A stretch of 64,000 nucleotides of DNA from CAYJMQ01 sp964371555 (GCA_964371555.1 CAYJMQ010000003.1:6537-70536); one strand, 5' to 3'. Positions 25,718-36,631 are shown, counted from the stretch's first letter. Notes: a model not told the origin generated them from the letters alone. Numbers and translations: made by a program.

Positions 25718-26044
25718 ATGGATGTTAGGCCTCGAGAGCTTGTTGAATATGAAACTGAGTCGGGTAACAGCCCCTTTTCTGAGTGGTTAAATTCTCTTAA
25801 GGACATAAATGCACGAGCAATCATCCGTAAACGCTTAAACAGGGTTCGCAATGGAAACTTCGGTAATACAAGGCATGTTGAAGATCAGGTTTATGAACTG
25901 AAGGTCTATTATGGGCCTGGATATCGGGTTTATTATGGCTTAGATGGTGACACACTTGTTGTTTTACTCTGTGGAGGAAGTAAAGGCTCTCAGGACAGAG
26001 ACATCCAAAAAGCAAAGGAGTATTGGAAAGATTATTGGAGGTAA
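25718..26044 (+). CDS. RelE/HigB-type toxin (addiction module killer family)
   Basis: 108 residues. It matches the phage-derived Gp49/HigB-like RelE superfamily: FSEWLNSLKDINARAIIRKRL, RNGNFG, VYELKVYYGPGYRVYYG and VLLCGGSKGSQDRDI with AKEYWKDY at the end. Such toxins usually cleave mRNA on the ribosome. The toxin gene precedes the antitoxin gene, the HigBA order, with 5 bases between. No Shine-Dalgarno precedes this ATG, whereas the antitoxin has a strong one, which may keep toxin output low. Confidence 0.9.
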   Translation: MDVRPRELVEYETESGNSPFSEWLNSLKDINARAIIRKRLNRVRNGNFGNTRHVEDQVYELKVYYGPGYRVYYGLDGDTLVVLLCGGSKGSQDRDIQKAKEYWKDYWR

Positions 26045-26049
26045 AACCT

Positions 26050-26370
26050 ATGCCTAAAAGAACGAGAAAATATGAAGAGTCTTTAATTGAATCTTTAAAA
26101 GACTCTAAAGAAGCCTCAGCCTACTTAAATGCTCATCTTGAAGAGGCAGAAGAGGAAGATGCAGAAGAGCTTTTTTTGATGGCACTCCGAGATGTGGCAA
26201 AGGCCTATGGAATGACAGAGATTTCTGAGAGAACAGATCTAGGGCGTGAGAGTCTTTATAAAGCGTTATCTGAGTCTGGGAATCCTAAAATTAAAACTCT
26301 CTGGGTATTGCTCAATGCCATAGGTCTTCGTTTAATGGTTGAGCCAAAAAAGAAAACGGCAAAGCGATAA
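26050..26370 (+). CDS. HigA-like antitoxin (putative addiction module antidote family)
   Basis: 106 residues from the ATG at 26050, chosen because GGAGG lies just upstream; a TTG at 26023 would run back into the toxin gene. The C-terminal XRE-type helix-turn-helix is clear: ALRDVAKAYGMTEISERTDLG, then RESLYKALSESGNPKIKTL and IGLRL. The acidic N-terminal part (EEAEEEDAEEL) probably contacts the basic toxin. It should neutralise the toxin and repress the operon through the palindrome at 25690-25705. Confidence 0.9.
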   Translation: MPKRTRKYEESLIESLKDSKEASAYLNAHLEEAEEEDAEELFLMALRDVAKAYGMTEISERTDLGRESLYKALSESGNPKIKTLWVLLNAIGLRLMVEPKKKTAKR

Positions 26371-26375
26371 ATTCG

Positions 26376-26384
26376 TGTTACTAT
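26376..26384 (+). promoter_or_regulatory. Putative extended -10 of the VOC gene
   Basis: TGT plus TACTAT (26379-26384), ending 8 bases before the ATG at 26392. There is no -35 match and no Shine-Dalgarno. Confidence 0.3.
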
Positions 26385-26391
26385 AAATTCA

Positions 26392-26763
26392 ATGAAAAAT
26401 TTATTTTCGACTGGCATTAGACATATCGCAATTCAGGTATCAGATTTAAATAAATCAACAGATTTTTATATCAAACTGTTGGGTGCCAAGTACTGTGGTA
26501 AGGCAACTAACATGGTCTTTTTAATGCTTGGAGAAACTGACTTAACCCTTGAACAAGCGAATAACTCAATAATTCAACCTTCTGGAATTGATCATTTTGG
26601 TTTTATTGTTGATAGAAAGACGGATGTTGATAAAGCAACTTCTTATTTGTCTGAGAATAATGTTGAAGTAATTTCTGGTCCTGCCGATCGTCCTGATGCT
26701 CGATTTATGATGTTTAAAGATCCTGATGGATATAAATTTGAATTGTTTTGTCCAAATAAATAA
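26392..26763 (+). CDS. VOC-family (glyoxalase/fosfomycin-resistance fold) protein
   Basis: 123 residues with two beta-alpha-beta-beta-beta units. Metal ligands of the vicinal oxygen chelate fold appear as His near RHIAIQV, His in GIDHFGF and Glu in YKFELF. It resembles short FosX/glyoxalase-like stand-alone proteins, but the substrate cannot be read. Codon use is more A/T-rich than in flanking operons, and it lies between a toxin-antitoxin pair and palindromic repeats, which suggests horizontal gain. Confidence 0.8.
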   Translation: MKNLFSTGIRHIAIQVSDLNKSTDFYIKLLGAKYCGKATNMVFLMLGETDLTLEQANNSIIQPSGIDHFGFIVDRKTDVDKATSYLSENNVEVISGPADRPDARFMMFKDPDGYKFELFCPNK

Positions 26764-26814
26764 CACATCTATTTCAAATTCATAATATTTTCTCTAAATG
26801 CTCTTACGTTGCCT

Positions 26815-26930
26815 GGATCCCGGGTCTCGCTACGCTCGCCCGGGATGACATACTGACGACTACAACCTACAAGTGGTATCGGCATCTTTCCTGTCGCGAA
26901 GAGATCCCTCACTTCGTTCGGGATGACGAC
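26815..26930. repeat. Two palindromic REP-like elements
   Basis: ATCCCGGG (26817-26824) pairs with CCCGGGAT (26839-26846) around a CGCTACGCTC core. A second, shorter version is ATCCC (26904-26908) with GGGAT (26920-26924) around ACTTCGTTC. Both are followed by GAC and belong to the same general class as the copies at 25466-25539. The 266-base gap 26764-27029 holds nothing else I can identify apart from the mtnP promoter. Confidence 0.7.
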
Positions 26931-26994
26931 GGTCATTGTTACCTTATGAGCCGCGAACGGATCTGAAATGGATGGTGTCTGCATTTACTTTCCG

Positions 26995-27022
26995 TTGACG
27001 CGAACCTGTAATTTGATACAAG
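26995..27022 (+). promoter_or_regulatory. mtnP promoter, start site at the ATG
   Basis: TTGACG (26995-27000), 16 bases, TACAAG (27017-27022). The hexamer ends 8 bases before the ATG at 27030. Confidence 0.45.
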
Positions 27023-27029
27023 AAATCTT

Positions 27030-27917
27030 ATGGCAAAAAAGGTTGTCGGCATCATCGGCGGTTCGGGTCTCTACGAAATCGAGGGGCTTAAAAACATCAG
27101 GCGAAAAAAACTTAAAACTCCTTTTGGAAATCCATCTGATGAATATGTGATCGGCGACGCTCAAGGAACAACGCTTGTTTTTTTACCCCGGCATGCCCGT
27201 GGCCATCTGATTCCCCCATCTCAAATTAATTACCGGGCAAACATTTTTGGAATGAAACTTCTTGGGGTTCAATATCTGGTATCAATCAGCGCTGTCGGGA
27301 GTATGAAAGAGGAGATTTCCCCCGGCGATATTGTGATTGTCGATCAGTTTTTTGATCACACCAAAGGGATCAGAAAGCATACGTTTTTTGAATCTGGAAT
27401 TGTCTCTCACGTCTCCTTTGGCGATCCTATCTGTCCCCAGTGGTCTGACAGCGTTTATGAGGCCGCGCAAAAGGTTTCCCAAGAGGTTTCCCAAAAGATT
27501 CCAAAGTCTGTTCATAAAGGGGGGACATATATCTGTATTGAAGGACCCCAGTTTTCAACACGGGCCGAATCAAAAATTTATCGATCATGGGGGGTAGATG
27601 TAATTGGGATGACCAATATCCCGGAAGCCAAGCTGGCCAGAGAGGCAGAGCTCTGTTATGCGGCGGTCGCTTTCTCAACTGATTACGATTCCTGGCGGGA
27701 AGGGGAGGAGGCGGTAACAGCCGATGTCGTATTGGCCACACTCAAAAAAAATGTCGATATGGCTAAAAAAATTGTCCAAAAGCTTCCTGAAGTTATTCCC
27801 TCTGCAGTGCACTGCTCTTGTGGTTCCGCTCTCAAATATGCCCTTGTGACCGAGCGGATTAAAATTTCAAAGAAGGTCAAAGATCAGCTGAAACCTTTGA
27901 TAGGGAGATATTTATAA
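27030..27917 (+). CDS. mtnP: S-methyl-5'-thioadenosine phosphorylase
   Basis: 295 residues. It phosphorolyses methylthioadenosine to adenine and methylthioribose-1-phosphate. Seen: GIIGGSGLYEIEGL, RHARGHLIPPSQINYRAN, CIEGPQFSTRAESKIYR, GMTNIPEAKLAREAELCY and FSTDYDSW, where the DYD motif favours the methylthioadenosine enzyme over purine nucleoside phosphorylase. A short repeat, VSQEVSQK near residue 151, comes from a 12-base duplication. It is followed 28 bases later by a PfkB kinase and serves the same metabolism as metK and ahcY farther on. Confidence 0.95.
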   Translation: MAKKVVGIIGGSGLYEIEGLKNIRRKKLKTPFGNPSDEYVIGDAQGTTLVFLPRHARGHLIPPSQINYRANIFGMKLLGVQYLVSISAVGSMKEEISPGDIVIVDQFFDHTKGIRKHTFFESGIVSHVSFGDPICPQWSDSVYEAAQKVSQEVSQKIPKSVHKGGTYICIEGPQFSTRAESKIYRSWGVDVIGMTNIPEAKLAREAELCYAAVAFSTDYDSWREGEEAVTADVVLATLKKNVDMAKKIVQKLPEVIPSAVHCSCGSALKYALVTERIKISKKVKDQLKPLIGRYL

Positions 27918-27945
27918 ATAGGGTTTTTAAAAAAAAGGCTTATCT

Positions 27946-28857
27946 ATGAGCATACTTGTCGTTGGTTCAGTCGCGTTTGATTCCGTAAAAACCCCCTCTG
28001 GCGAAGTTGAAAATGTATTGGGGGGGGCGGCAAACTATTTTTCGATGGCGGCGCACTTTTTCTCTCCGGTTCGTCTTGTGGGAGTGGTTGGAGATGATTT
28101 TCCAAAAAGTCATATTGAATATTTGGAATCAAAAAAAATTTGCACCAAAGGGCTCAGTTGCGCCCCTGGGAAAACATTTCATTGGCGCGGGGAATATGGA
28201 GACGATCTATCCCAGGCGAAGACGCTTTCAACACACCTGAATGTTTTTGAGCATTTTAATCCGGAGCTGCCGAAAGATTATCGGAAGACGGAATATCTGT
28301 TTCTCGCCAATATAGATCCCGATTTGCAGCTTCGTGTTTTGCAACAGATGGAAAAACCAAAACTCGTCATCTCAGATACGATGAATTTTTGGATTGATCG
28401 GAAACGGCCGGAGCTTGAACGGGTTTTGAGATCCGTTCATATCCTCTTGATCAATGAGGGTGAGGCAAGACAGCTCACATCCCAAAACCATCTGATCGAT
28501 GCCGCAAAAAAAATTCACGAACTGGGTCCATGGGGGGTTGTGATTAAGAGGGGGGAATACGGCTCCTTTCTCTATTTTGACGGAAAGATTTTTGCCCTCC
28601 CTGCCTACCCGGTCAAAGAGGTTCGTGATCCGACGGGGGCGGGGGATACCTTCGCGGGCGGATTTATTGGCTATTTGGCGAGAGAAAGGCGTCCGCTGGA
28701 TGAAATGCTTTTAAAACGCGCCATGGCTTTCGGAACCATTCTTGCTTCTTTCAATATCGAAGATTTCAGCTTCAACCGGCTCATGGAAATCAGCTGGTCT
28801 GACATCGAATCACGCTATCATCAACTTCTTTCGTCAGTTAATGACCAATCGGATTAG
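27946..28857 (+). CDS. PfkB-family sugar kinase
   Basis: 303 residues, ribokinase fold. N-terminal GGAANYFSMAA substrate region, and the C-terminal PfkB signature DPTGAGDTFAGGF with the catalytic Asp. It is close to the kinases annotated next to mtnP in many bacteria. A nucleoside or methylthioribose-type substrate is plausible, but a plain sugar cannot be excluded. It converges with the outer-membrane-like gene with a 4-base overlap. Confidence 0.88.
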   Translation: MSILVVGSVAFDSVKTPSGEVENVLGGAANYFSMAAHFFSPVRLVGVVGDDFPKSHIEYLESKKICTKGLSCAPGKTFHWRGEYGDDLSQAKTLSTHLNVFEHFNPELPKDYRKTEYLFLANIDPDLQLRVLQQMEKPKLVISDTMNFWIDRKRPELERVLRSVHILLINEGEARQLTSQNHLIDAAKKIHELGPWGVVIKRGEYGSFLYFDGKIFALPAYPVKEVRDPTGAGDTFAGGFIGYLARERRPLDEMLLKRAMAFGTILASFNIEDFSFNRLMEISWSDIESRYHQLLSSVNDQSD

Positions 28858-30002
28858 AAATAAAGCATATACTCCAGATTCACCGTCGTCGCTTTTGCGA
28901 CATTTTTTCCGGCGACGGGGAGTTGAAGATTGACGCCAAGCTCCATCGGAAGGGCAAATGTTCCTTGTCTGACCCAGGGGAGGGTCGAGAATCCCAGTCC
29001 CACATCAGCAATATGTCTTTGTTGGGCTGAGTTTTCCGAGAGGCGGGTTGTCGAGAGCCCCTCCGCGCTTTGATAACTGTCCTTTTGTTTGAAAAAATAG
29101 GCATAAGAGGTATTTACATTGAAAAGGGTTAAAAAAGTATATTGGGCATAAATCGCGGCATCTAAAACATCCCCGAGATTTCTTTTTATATTTTCTTTGT
29201 TTGATGCAAACAGTTCGCCTTGTCCCGGCAGGCGCAGGAGCTCCTTATCAGGAAGCTGCACCGTATATTTTAAAAGCCCATTAACGAGAGTGTTGGGGAG
29301 TCCCGTATAGTCGGCAAGAAGCGTTGTGCCGAGATCCGTCTGTCCATCCCCGAATGCGAGATCTGTGAGATTATCAGGATCGTCTGCGCGGCCTGTCGGA
29401 AGCCGAAAGCCGCTTTTCACCGCCAAAGAAAAGAGATCATTTCGCAGGAAAGAATATTTCAGCCCCAGTTCCAGATCTCCCAAGCCAAATGCCTCCCAAT
29501 TTCCAGGCCTTTGGTATCCTTTTTCAACTGCCAGATCTTCTGCAGCTTTGACAAAATCGACTGGCCCCAAAAGAGGATTGGCCTGTACCGCGTCCGGTTT
29601 ATTGAATTTGAGCTCATAGATCGAATTCGCGGAAACAATCGGCGCAATAAGCCCCAGTGTCAGCCGATCTGACAAGCCATATTCCAAAGCGGTGCCCAAA
29701 ACGAGGCTTGAAATTTTAAGCGATGGGGCAAATGATCCCAGACTATCCATGCCAAACGCAGCCATCGCGGCAGCCAGCTGGGGATTGAGTTTCGAAGCAA
29801 GATCGATATCAAGTGTAACTTCCAAATCCTTCACAAGATTGACCGCATTTCCCGTTTCATCAAATTTGGAACCAAACTCAAACGCGTAAATCGGCTTCAT
29901 ACGCGCGCGAAATCTCCCTTGAGGGAGCGTAATTGAATTTTCAGCGCTGGCGATCACACTTATAAAAAGCCCTGAAATTAAAAAAAGATTTTTCATTTTC
30001 AT
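28854..30002 (-). CDS. Putative outer-membrane beta-barrel protein
   Basis: 382 residues with a signal peptide (MKMKNLFLISGLFISVIASA, then ENS). The mature part alternates amphipathic strands such as SLVLGTALEYGLSDRLTLGLIA and DLELGLKYSFLRNDLFSLAVKSGFRLPTG (parts), and ends in the aromatic residue Phe (EYMLYF), as barrel proteins recognised by BamA do. I do not recognise a named family; pattern and length resemble transporter-like or MetA-pathway-type barrels of unknown role. It has a strong AGGAGG before the ATG, and appears to be a single-gene unit. Confidence 0.7.
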   Translation of the reverse strand: MKMKNLFLISGLFISVIASAENSITLPQGRFRARMKPIYAFEFGSKFDETGNAVNLVKDLEVTLDIDLASKLNPQLAAAMAAFGMDSLGSFAPSLKISSLVLGTALEYGLSDRLTLGLIAPIVSANSIYELKFNKPDAVQANPLLGPVDFVKAAEDLAVEKGYQRPGNWEAFGLGDLELGLKYSFLRNDLFSLAVKSGFRLPTGRADDPDNLTDLAFGDGQTDLGTTLLADYTGLPNTLVNGLLKYTVQLPDKELLRLPGQGELFASNKENIKRNLGDVLDAAIYAQYTFLTLFNVNTSYAYFFKQKDSYQSAEGLSTTRLSENSAQQRHIADVGLGFSTLPWVRQGTFALPMELGVNLQLPVAGKNVAKATTVNLEYMLYF

Positions 30003-30054
30003 CGATACCTCCTGTTTTTTTCAGCCTCTCCTAAGCTGTTGCACTTCTTGATCC

Positions 30055-30555
30055 TCACCCCGGTTTAAATTCAGGAACCCCTTCTTCGGCCTTAAAAAGA
30101 GCGAAGGGGGGTTCTTTGGTCAAAGATGCGATCCGGCGTGAAAGTTCAACCAGTTCGTTTTTGACAAATCCAATCGTCACAAAATCAATTTTTTGACTAC
30201 CGAGAATTAAAAAAGCTGTTGGAACCGTTGTGAGATGGTATTTTTTGGAAACCAGATATGGAGCGGGATCCGGAATCATTGGAAAGGTAATTCCATATTG
30301 AGTCGCAAATTCTTTTGTCTCCGGATCCTGACCGATGCCAAAAATCCTAAATTTTTTCCCATACTGTTTATGAAGCCTTTCAAAAAAGGGATATGCCAGT
30401 TGACACGTTGGGCAGGTTTTTTTGTAAAACGTAAGAAGAAGCGGCCCTGCGGGCGGCGACCCTGCGGGGTGCGGCCCTTCTTTGAGCGCTTTTGAAAGCG
30501 TAAATGATGAGAGCGTAAAATCCGGGGCTTTGCTTCCTGCTTTAAAATCTGTCAT
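30055..30555 (-). CDS. TlpA/AhpC-like thioredoxin-fold protein with an inserted repeat
   Basis: 166 residues, no signal peptide. The core has APDFTLSSF, LTFYKKTCPTCQLAYPFFE with the redox CPTC motif, FRIFGIGQDPETKEFATQYGI and the cis-Pro loop TTVPTAFLI. It is a peroxiredoxin/thiol-disulfide oxidoreductase of the TlpA-resA type. Between the first strand and the CPTC strand there is an unusual Pro/Gly-rich segment, GPHPAGSPPAG, encoded by GC-rich 15-base repeats at about 30446-30480 that also occur in the gene at 36615. The partner is unknown. Confidence 0.82.
   Translation of the reverse strand: MTDFKAGSKAPDFTLSSFTLSKALKEGPHPAGSPPAGPLLLTFYKKTCPTCQLAYPFFERLHKQYGKKFRIFGIGQDPETKEFATQYGITFPMIPDPAPYLVSKKYHLTTVPTAFLILGSQKIDFVTIGFVKNELVELSRRIASLTKEPPFALFKAEEGVPEFKPG
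30446..30480. repeat. GC-rich 15-base repeat units inside the thioredoxin-fold gene
   Basis: On the plus strand the units read GCGGCCCTGCGGGC, GGCGACCCTGCGGGG and TGCGGCCC. They match the unit GGCGRCYCTGCNGG found six times at 37707-37796 in an unrelated gene, but here they are read on the opposite strand. Confidence 0.65.
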
Positions 30556-30589
30556 TTGCGTTTAGAGACTATAAGGAACATTTTTTGAG

Positions 30590-30618
30590 AAGACAAGATT
30601 TTTTTGTTTTGCTATAAA
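30590..30618 (+). promoter_or_regulatory. Promoter of the MDR dehydrogenase gene, start site at the ATG
   Basis: AAGACA (30590-30595), 17 bases, TATAAA (30613-30618) with the extended TGC in front. The hexamer ends 8 bases before the ATG at 30626. Confidence 0.5.
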
Positions 30619-30625
30619 AATAACA

Positions 30626-31648
30626 ATGAAAGCAGTTGTATTTCATGAATTTGGCGGGGCTGAGAAATTAAAGTTTGAAGATGTTTCTGATCCCACGCTT
30701 GGGGCGTACGATGTTCTTGTGCGGGTGAAAGCATGCGCAATGAATCATCTCGATATTTGGGTTCGGGAAGGGATGTCGCCGCTCCCTATGCCTCATGTGT
30801 TGGGCTCAGATGTTTCCGGCGTGATCGCCGATGTCGGTCACGAGGTCAAAGATTGGGAAGTGGGGGATTCGGTTCTCATTTCTCCCGGGATCAGCTGCGG
30901 TTGCTGCGAGATGTGTCTCAAGGGAGAAGATAATCTCTGCCCCGAATATACGATTTTGGGAAAAAAACCGTGGGGCGGTTATGCGGAATTTGTAAAAATT
31001 CCGCATCAAAACCTCCTCCCTTACCCGCAAGGGCTGAATTTTCAGGAGGCCGCCGCCATTCCGTTAACCTTTTTGACGGTGTGGCAAATGCTTGTCAAAA
31101 AGGCGAAAATAAAACCGGGGGATTTCATTCTTGTGTTGGCCGCGGGGAGTGGGATTGGTGTTGCCGCAATACAAGTGGCCAAGCTTTTTCAAGCCACAGT
31201 CATTGCGACGGCATCCACAGATGAAAAATTAGAGAAAGCAAGAGGGCTTGGCGCCGATTATCTTATTAATTATACGAAGGGCGATTTTTCAGAAGAGGTT
31301 AAAAAAATTACAAACAAGAGGGGGGTCGACATTGTTGTTGAGCATACCGGGGCCGCCACATGGGAGAAATCACTTTTAAGCGCAAAATGGGGGGGGACTA
31401 TTGTGACCTGCGGGGCCACCTCAGGGCATGAGGGAAAAACAGATTTGCGTCACGTTTATTTCAGACAACTTAAGATATTGGGATCGACGATGGGGAGCAA
31501 GGGGGATCTCTTTGAAATCATCAGGTGGGTTGAGAGGGGGAAACTGAAACCTGTCGTCGATCAGGCGATTCCCCTTAAAGATGCCGCTTTCGGCCATCAG
31601 AAAATGGCCGAAAGGAAGCAATTTGGAAAGATTGTGTTGGTTCCGTAG
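30626..31648 (+). CDS. Zinc-containing MDR alcohol dehydrogenase / quinone oxidoreductase-like protein
   Basis: 340 residues. The catalytic-domain start VKACAMNHLDIWVREG, the structural-zinc cysteines in CGCCEMCLKGEDNLC, and the Rossmann glycines in AAGSGIGVAAIQVAK place it in the medium-chain dehydrogenase/reductase family. NHLDIW resembles the quinone-reductase branch, but the four-cysteine lobe is typical of zinc alcohol dehydrogenases; such hybrids are common in environmental bacteria. The substrate is unknown. Confidence 0.88.
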   Translation: MKAVVFHEFGGAEKLKFEDVSDPTLGAYDVLVRVKACAMNHLDIWVREGMSPLPMPHVLGSDVSGVIADVGHEVKDWEVGDSVLISPGISCGCCEMCLKGEDNLCPEYTILGKKPWGGYAEFVKIPHQNLLPYPQGLNFQEAAAIPLTFLTVWQMLVKKAKIKPGDFILVLAAGSGIGVAAIQVAKLFQATVIATASTDEKLEKARGLGADYLINYTKGDFSEEVKKITNKRGVDIVVEHTGAATWEKSLLSAKWGGTIVTCGATSGHEGKTDLRHVYFRQLKILGSTMGSKGDLFEIIRWVERGKLKPVVDQAIPLKDAAFGHQKMAERKQFGKIVLVP

Positions 31649-31661
31649 TTCAAAATCCGAC

Positions 31662-31689
31662 TTGACTATTGGGGGAGTTTGGATAGACT
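31662..31689 (+). promoter_or_regulatory. Putative sigma-70 promoter of pyrG
   Basis: TTGACT (31662-31667), 16 bases, TAGACT (31684-31689). The predicted start gives a leader of about 27 bases including the GGGGGA ribosome-binding site, unlike the leaderless-type promoters elsewhere. Confidence 0.4.
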
Positions 31690-31701
31690 GGGCTCCCGTG
31701 A

Positions 31702-34213
<2,512 letters not shown>

Positions 34214-34223
34214 AGGAAATTAA

Positions 34224-35192
34224 ATGTCATCATCGATTGAGCAGGCCAAACGCGTTCTTCGGATTGAGGCGGAAGCCATTTTAAGTCTGCTGGATAAAGT
34301 GGGAGAGAATTTCGATAAGGCAATCGACCTTCTTCTCCACTGCCGCGGCAAAGTGATTGTGACAGGGATGGGAAAATCAGGGCAGATTTGCAGAAAAATT
34401 GCGGCAACGCTTGCCAGCACAGGAACCCCTGCTTTTTTTCTTCATCCGGCAGAGGGGATTCATGGCGATTTGGGGATGGTTGCTAAAGATGATGTGGCCC
34501 TTGCAATTTCCTACAGCGGTGAAACAGATGAGCTGATCGGGATTCTTCCGATGGTAAAAAGGCTTGGCGTTCCGATTATTTCAATGACAGGGAATATGCA
34601 GTCGACACTGGCGCGGGCATCAGATGTTGTTTTGGATTTGAATGTTCCTGAAGAAGCGTGTCCTTTGGGGCTTGCCCCCACAGCCAGTACGACCGCAACC
34701 CTTGCGATGGGGGATGCCGTGGCGGTCGCCCTTCTTGAAAAAAGGGGATTTAGAGAATCTGATTTTGCGCTTCTTCACCCCGGTGGAACCCTGGGGCGAA
34801 AACTTCTCTTTAAAGTCAAAGATCTGATGAAGGTGAAAGATGAGATTCCGCTGACAAATATCCGCTCTGACATGCGCCAGACGCTCATGGAGATTACTTC
34901 CAAACATTTGGGAACGACCGGTGTTGTAGACGATTCGGGAAAACTGGTTGGGATTATTACTGATGGAGACTTGAGGCGCCATCTTAGAAAAAAAACAACA
35001 GATTTCTTTAACCAGACGGCCTTCGATCTTATGACAAAAAATCCCAAAACGATCGATCAGGAGGAGCTCGCCTCCAAAGCCCTTCATATTATGGAGAAAC
35101 ATACGATTACCTGCCTATTCGTTGTTGGCGGCGACACCCACCCCACCGGCATCCTTCATCTTCACGATCTGATTCGGGTGAAGGTGGTCTGA
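34224..35192 (+). CDS. kdsD: Arabinose-5-phosphate isomerase (KpsF/GutQ family)
   Basis: 322 residues. It supplies arabinose-5-phosphate from ribulose-5-phosphate to KdsA. The SIS sugar-isomerase domain (about 1-200) has VTGMGKSGQICRKIAATL, FLHPAEGIHGDLGM and SYSGETDEL. Two CBS domains follow (about 205-322), with VVDDSGKLVGIITDGDLRR in the first. It follows kdsA by 10 bases. The gene normally next in line in many genomes, kdsC, is absent here. Confidence 0.96.
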   Translation: MSSSIEQAKRVLRIEAEAILSLLDKVGENFDKAIDLLLHCRGKVIVTGMGKSGQICRKIAATLASTGTPAFFLHPAEGIHGDLGMVAKDDVALAISYSGETDELIGILPMVKRLGVPIISMTGNMQSTLARASDVVLDLNVPEEACPLGLAPTASTTATLAMGDAVAVALLEKRGFRESDFALLHPGGTLGRKLLFKVKDLMKVKDEIPLTNIRSDMRQTLMEITSKHLGTTGVVDDSGKLVGIITDGDLRRHLRKKTTDFFNQTAFDLMTKNPKTIDQEELASKALHIMEKHTITCLFVVGGDTHPTGILHLHDLIRVKVV

Positions 35193-35314
35193 TTTCCCCA
35201 TTTGACTTCTATTGCCCAAAGTTTGTTCACCATCCTTAAAAATGGGAACGAATCCTTACGCTTTGTGCTCGAAATGACACTTTTTCAACATCCTCGCGCG
35301 CGTATTGTCGGTTT

Positions 35315-35342
35315 TTGACAAGATCAGATATCTGGGTAGAAT
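35315..35342 (+). promoter_or_regulatory. Sigma-70 promoter of the first exported paralog
   Basis: TTGACA (35315-35320), 16 bases, TAGAAT (35337-35342). It is one of the best matches in the window and separates the paralog pair from the kdsD transcript. Confidence 0.55.
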
Positions 35343-35365
35343 AAGAATTATCCGGTGTAGAACGT

Positions 35366-36631
35366 ATGCGATTGCAGGATATTATTTTTTCTCTTTTATT
35401 TCTTCTCATTATCTCATTTTACGGTTGCGGGAAGGGTGAGAGGCTGCCACTGCCCGTAGGGTCAGAGATTCAACAAGAAGCAGGAGGCGGTTTTTTAGAT
35501 GCGGCGCCTGCGATTTCTGGCGCTGGCATTTTCTTTTCTGATGAAACGGCAAAAGCCCTCGATGCGCAAGGAAGAGCCATTTCTACGGAGCTTGCTCCAT
35601 TCTTAAGAAAGCTTACCATAGGCCATGTCAATGTTGGAAACATAGATATTGTCGCAGCCGCAACATCTGTGGATAAAAAAAAGGTTTTTCTACTGGTCGT
35701 GATCGATCACACGACATTGGAGAGCAGACGTGAAGAAAAAGTGGAATCGCTGGTTTTGTCCGCTCCGATTGAAGATGGAAGAATCCTTTATCGGCAAATG
35801 CAATATCATGAGCTGGTTGGCATTCCATTTGGGGTTCTCTTCTGCGCAATGACGAGGATAGGCGAAGCAGGGCTCTTATTATCTACCGGAGAGGATTTAT
35901 TGCAGTTCGAAAGGGGGGAAGGGCTTTCCGCTGAGAGGGGCTTTTCGATTTTAGCCGGCGATGTATTTCAGTTGAAAAAAATGTATACAAGATCATCGAA
36001 TCCGCAATCTCAGGTTGTGGGGGGGCCAGGGCCAGGGCCAGGGCCAGGGCCAGGGATCGTTGAGCTTTTTCCCGGAAAAAATCAAACGATTTTTGCAGTG
36101 TCAGGAAGTCGTATCTTTGATTTCATTCTGGATGATGTGGAAGGGACGTTTAGCTCTGGAACGGTTCAAATAGATTTTGGGGAACCTCTGGGAGGGGGGG
36201 AATTCGATTTTTCTCAATCGCGAATCATCGCTGCCAGTCGTTCTGGAAATAAAGTCTTCTTTACGTCGTCGCAAGAAGTAACCGAAATTCAAAATATATT
36301 TGAGATGCCTTTGAGAGGTGTCAGAGATCTTTCAGATATTCTTTTGATTGAGAATAAGCTTATTCCAACTTATGGAAATTGTGGCTTTAAAAAATGTCCA
36401 TCACCGTTAAAAGGGGGTTCTTTATTGGAATTGCGTTGTCTGAATAAACGTGAACCACTGGGAGAGACAACGTTTGTGGATATTTTTTTACAATCTGCGC
36501 CCCTCCATTCTATTTGGGTTTTTGACTGTCCGGTTGCCTGCTGCCCACTGGAGTCAGGTTCCGATGGTGATGCGGAGTCAGGTGGTCCTCAAGGTGGCGG
36601 AGGGGGAGGTATCCATGTTCCTCCAAATTAA
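35366..36631 (+). CDS. Exported protein of unknown family, paralog 1 (probable lipoprotein)
   Basis: 421 residues. An N-terminal hydrophobic stretch ends in FYGCGKGE, a plausible but imperfect lipobox. I recognise no family. It aligns with the next gene: IDIVAAATSVDKKKVFLLVV matches LNIVAAGVTFDHARLFLLAI, LVGIPFGVLFCAMTRIGEAG matches LVGMEEGLIPCALTPLTSDG, and YGNCGFKKCPSP...CLNKREP matches VGNCSGQFKGCPSP...CINKRAP. A GP dipeptide repeat (about 219-229) comes from a (GGGCCA)n tract at 36025-36054. The C terminus has CPVACCP and a glycine-rich tail. Beta-propeller-like strands are suggested by recurring FEMPLRG/FDFILDD motifs, without certainty. Confidence 0.8.
   Translation: MRLQDIIFSLLFLLIISFYGCGKGERLPLPVGSEIQQEAGGGFLDAAPAISGAGIFFSDETAKALDAQGRAISTELAPFLRKLTIGHVNVGNIDIVAAATSVDKKKVFLLVVIDHTTLESRREEKVESLVLSAPIEDGRILYRQMQYHELVGIPFGVLFCAMTRIGEAGLLLSTGEDLLQFERGEGLSAERGFSILAGDVFQLKKMYTRSSNPQSQVVGGPGPGPGPGPGIVELFPGKNQTIFAVSGSRIFDFILDDVEGTFSSGTVQIDFGEPLGGGEFDFSQSRIIAASRSGNKVFFTSSQEVTEIQNIFEMPLRGVRDLSDILLIENKLIPTYGNCGFKKCPSPLKGGSLLELRCLNKREPLGETTFVDIFLQSAPLHSIWVFDCPVACCPLESGSDGDAESGGPQGGGGGGIHVPPN
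36025..36054 (+). repeat. Six-base tandem repeat (GGGCCA)n in paralog 1
   Basis: About five copies of GGGCCA in a row encode alternating Gly-Pro. A six-base unit keeps frame whatever the copy number, so length can vary without breaking the protein. Confidence 0.8.
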
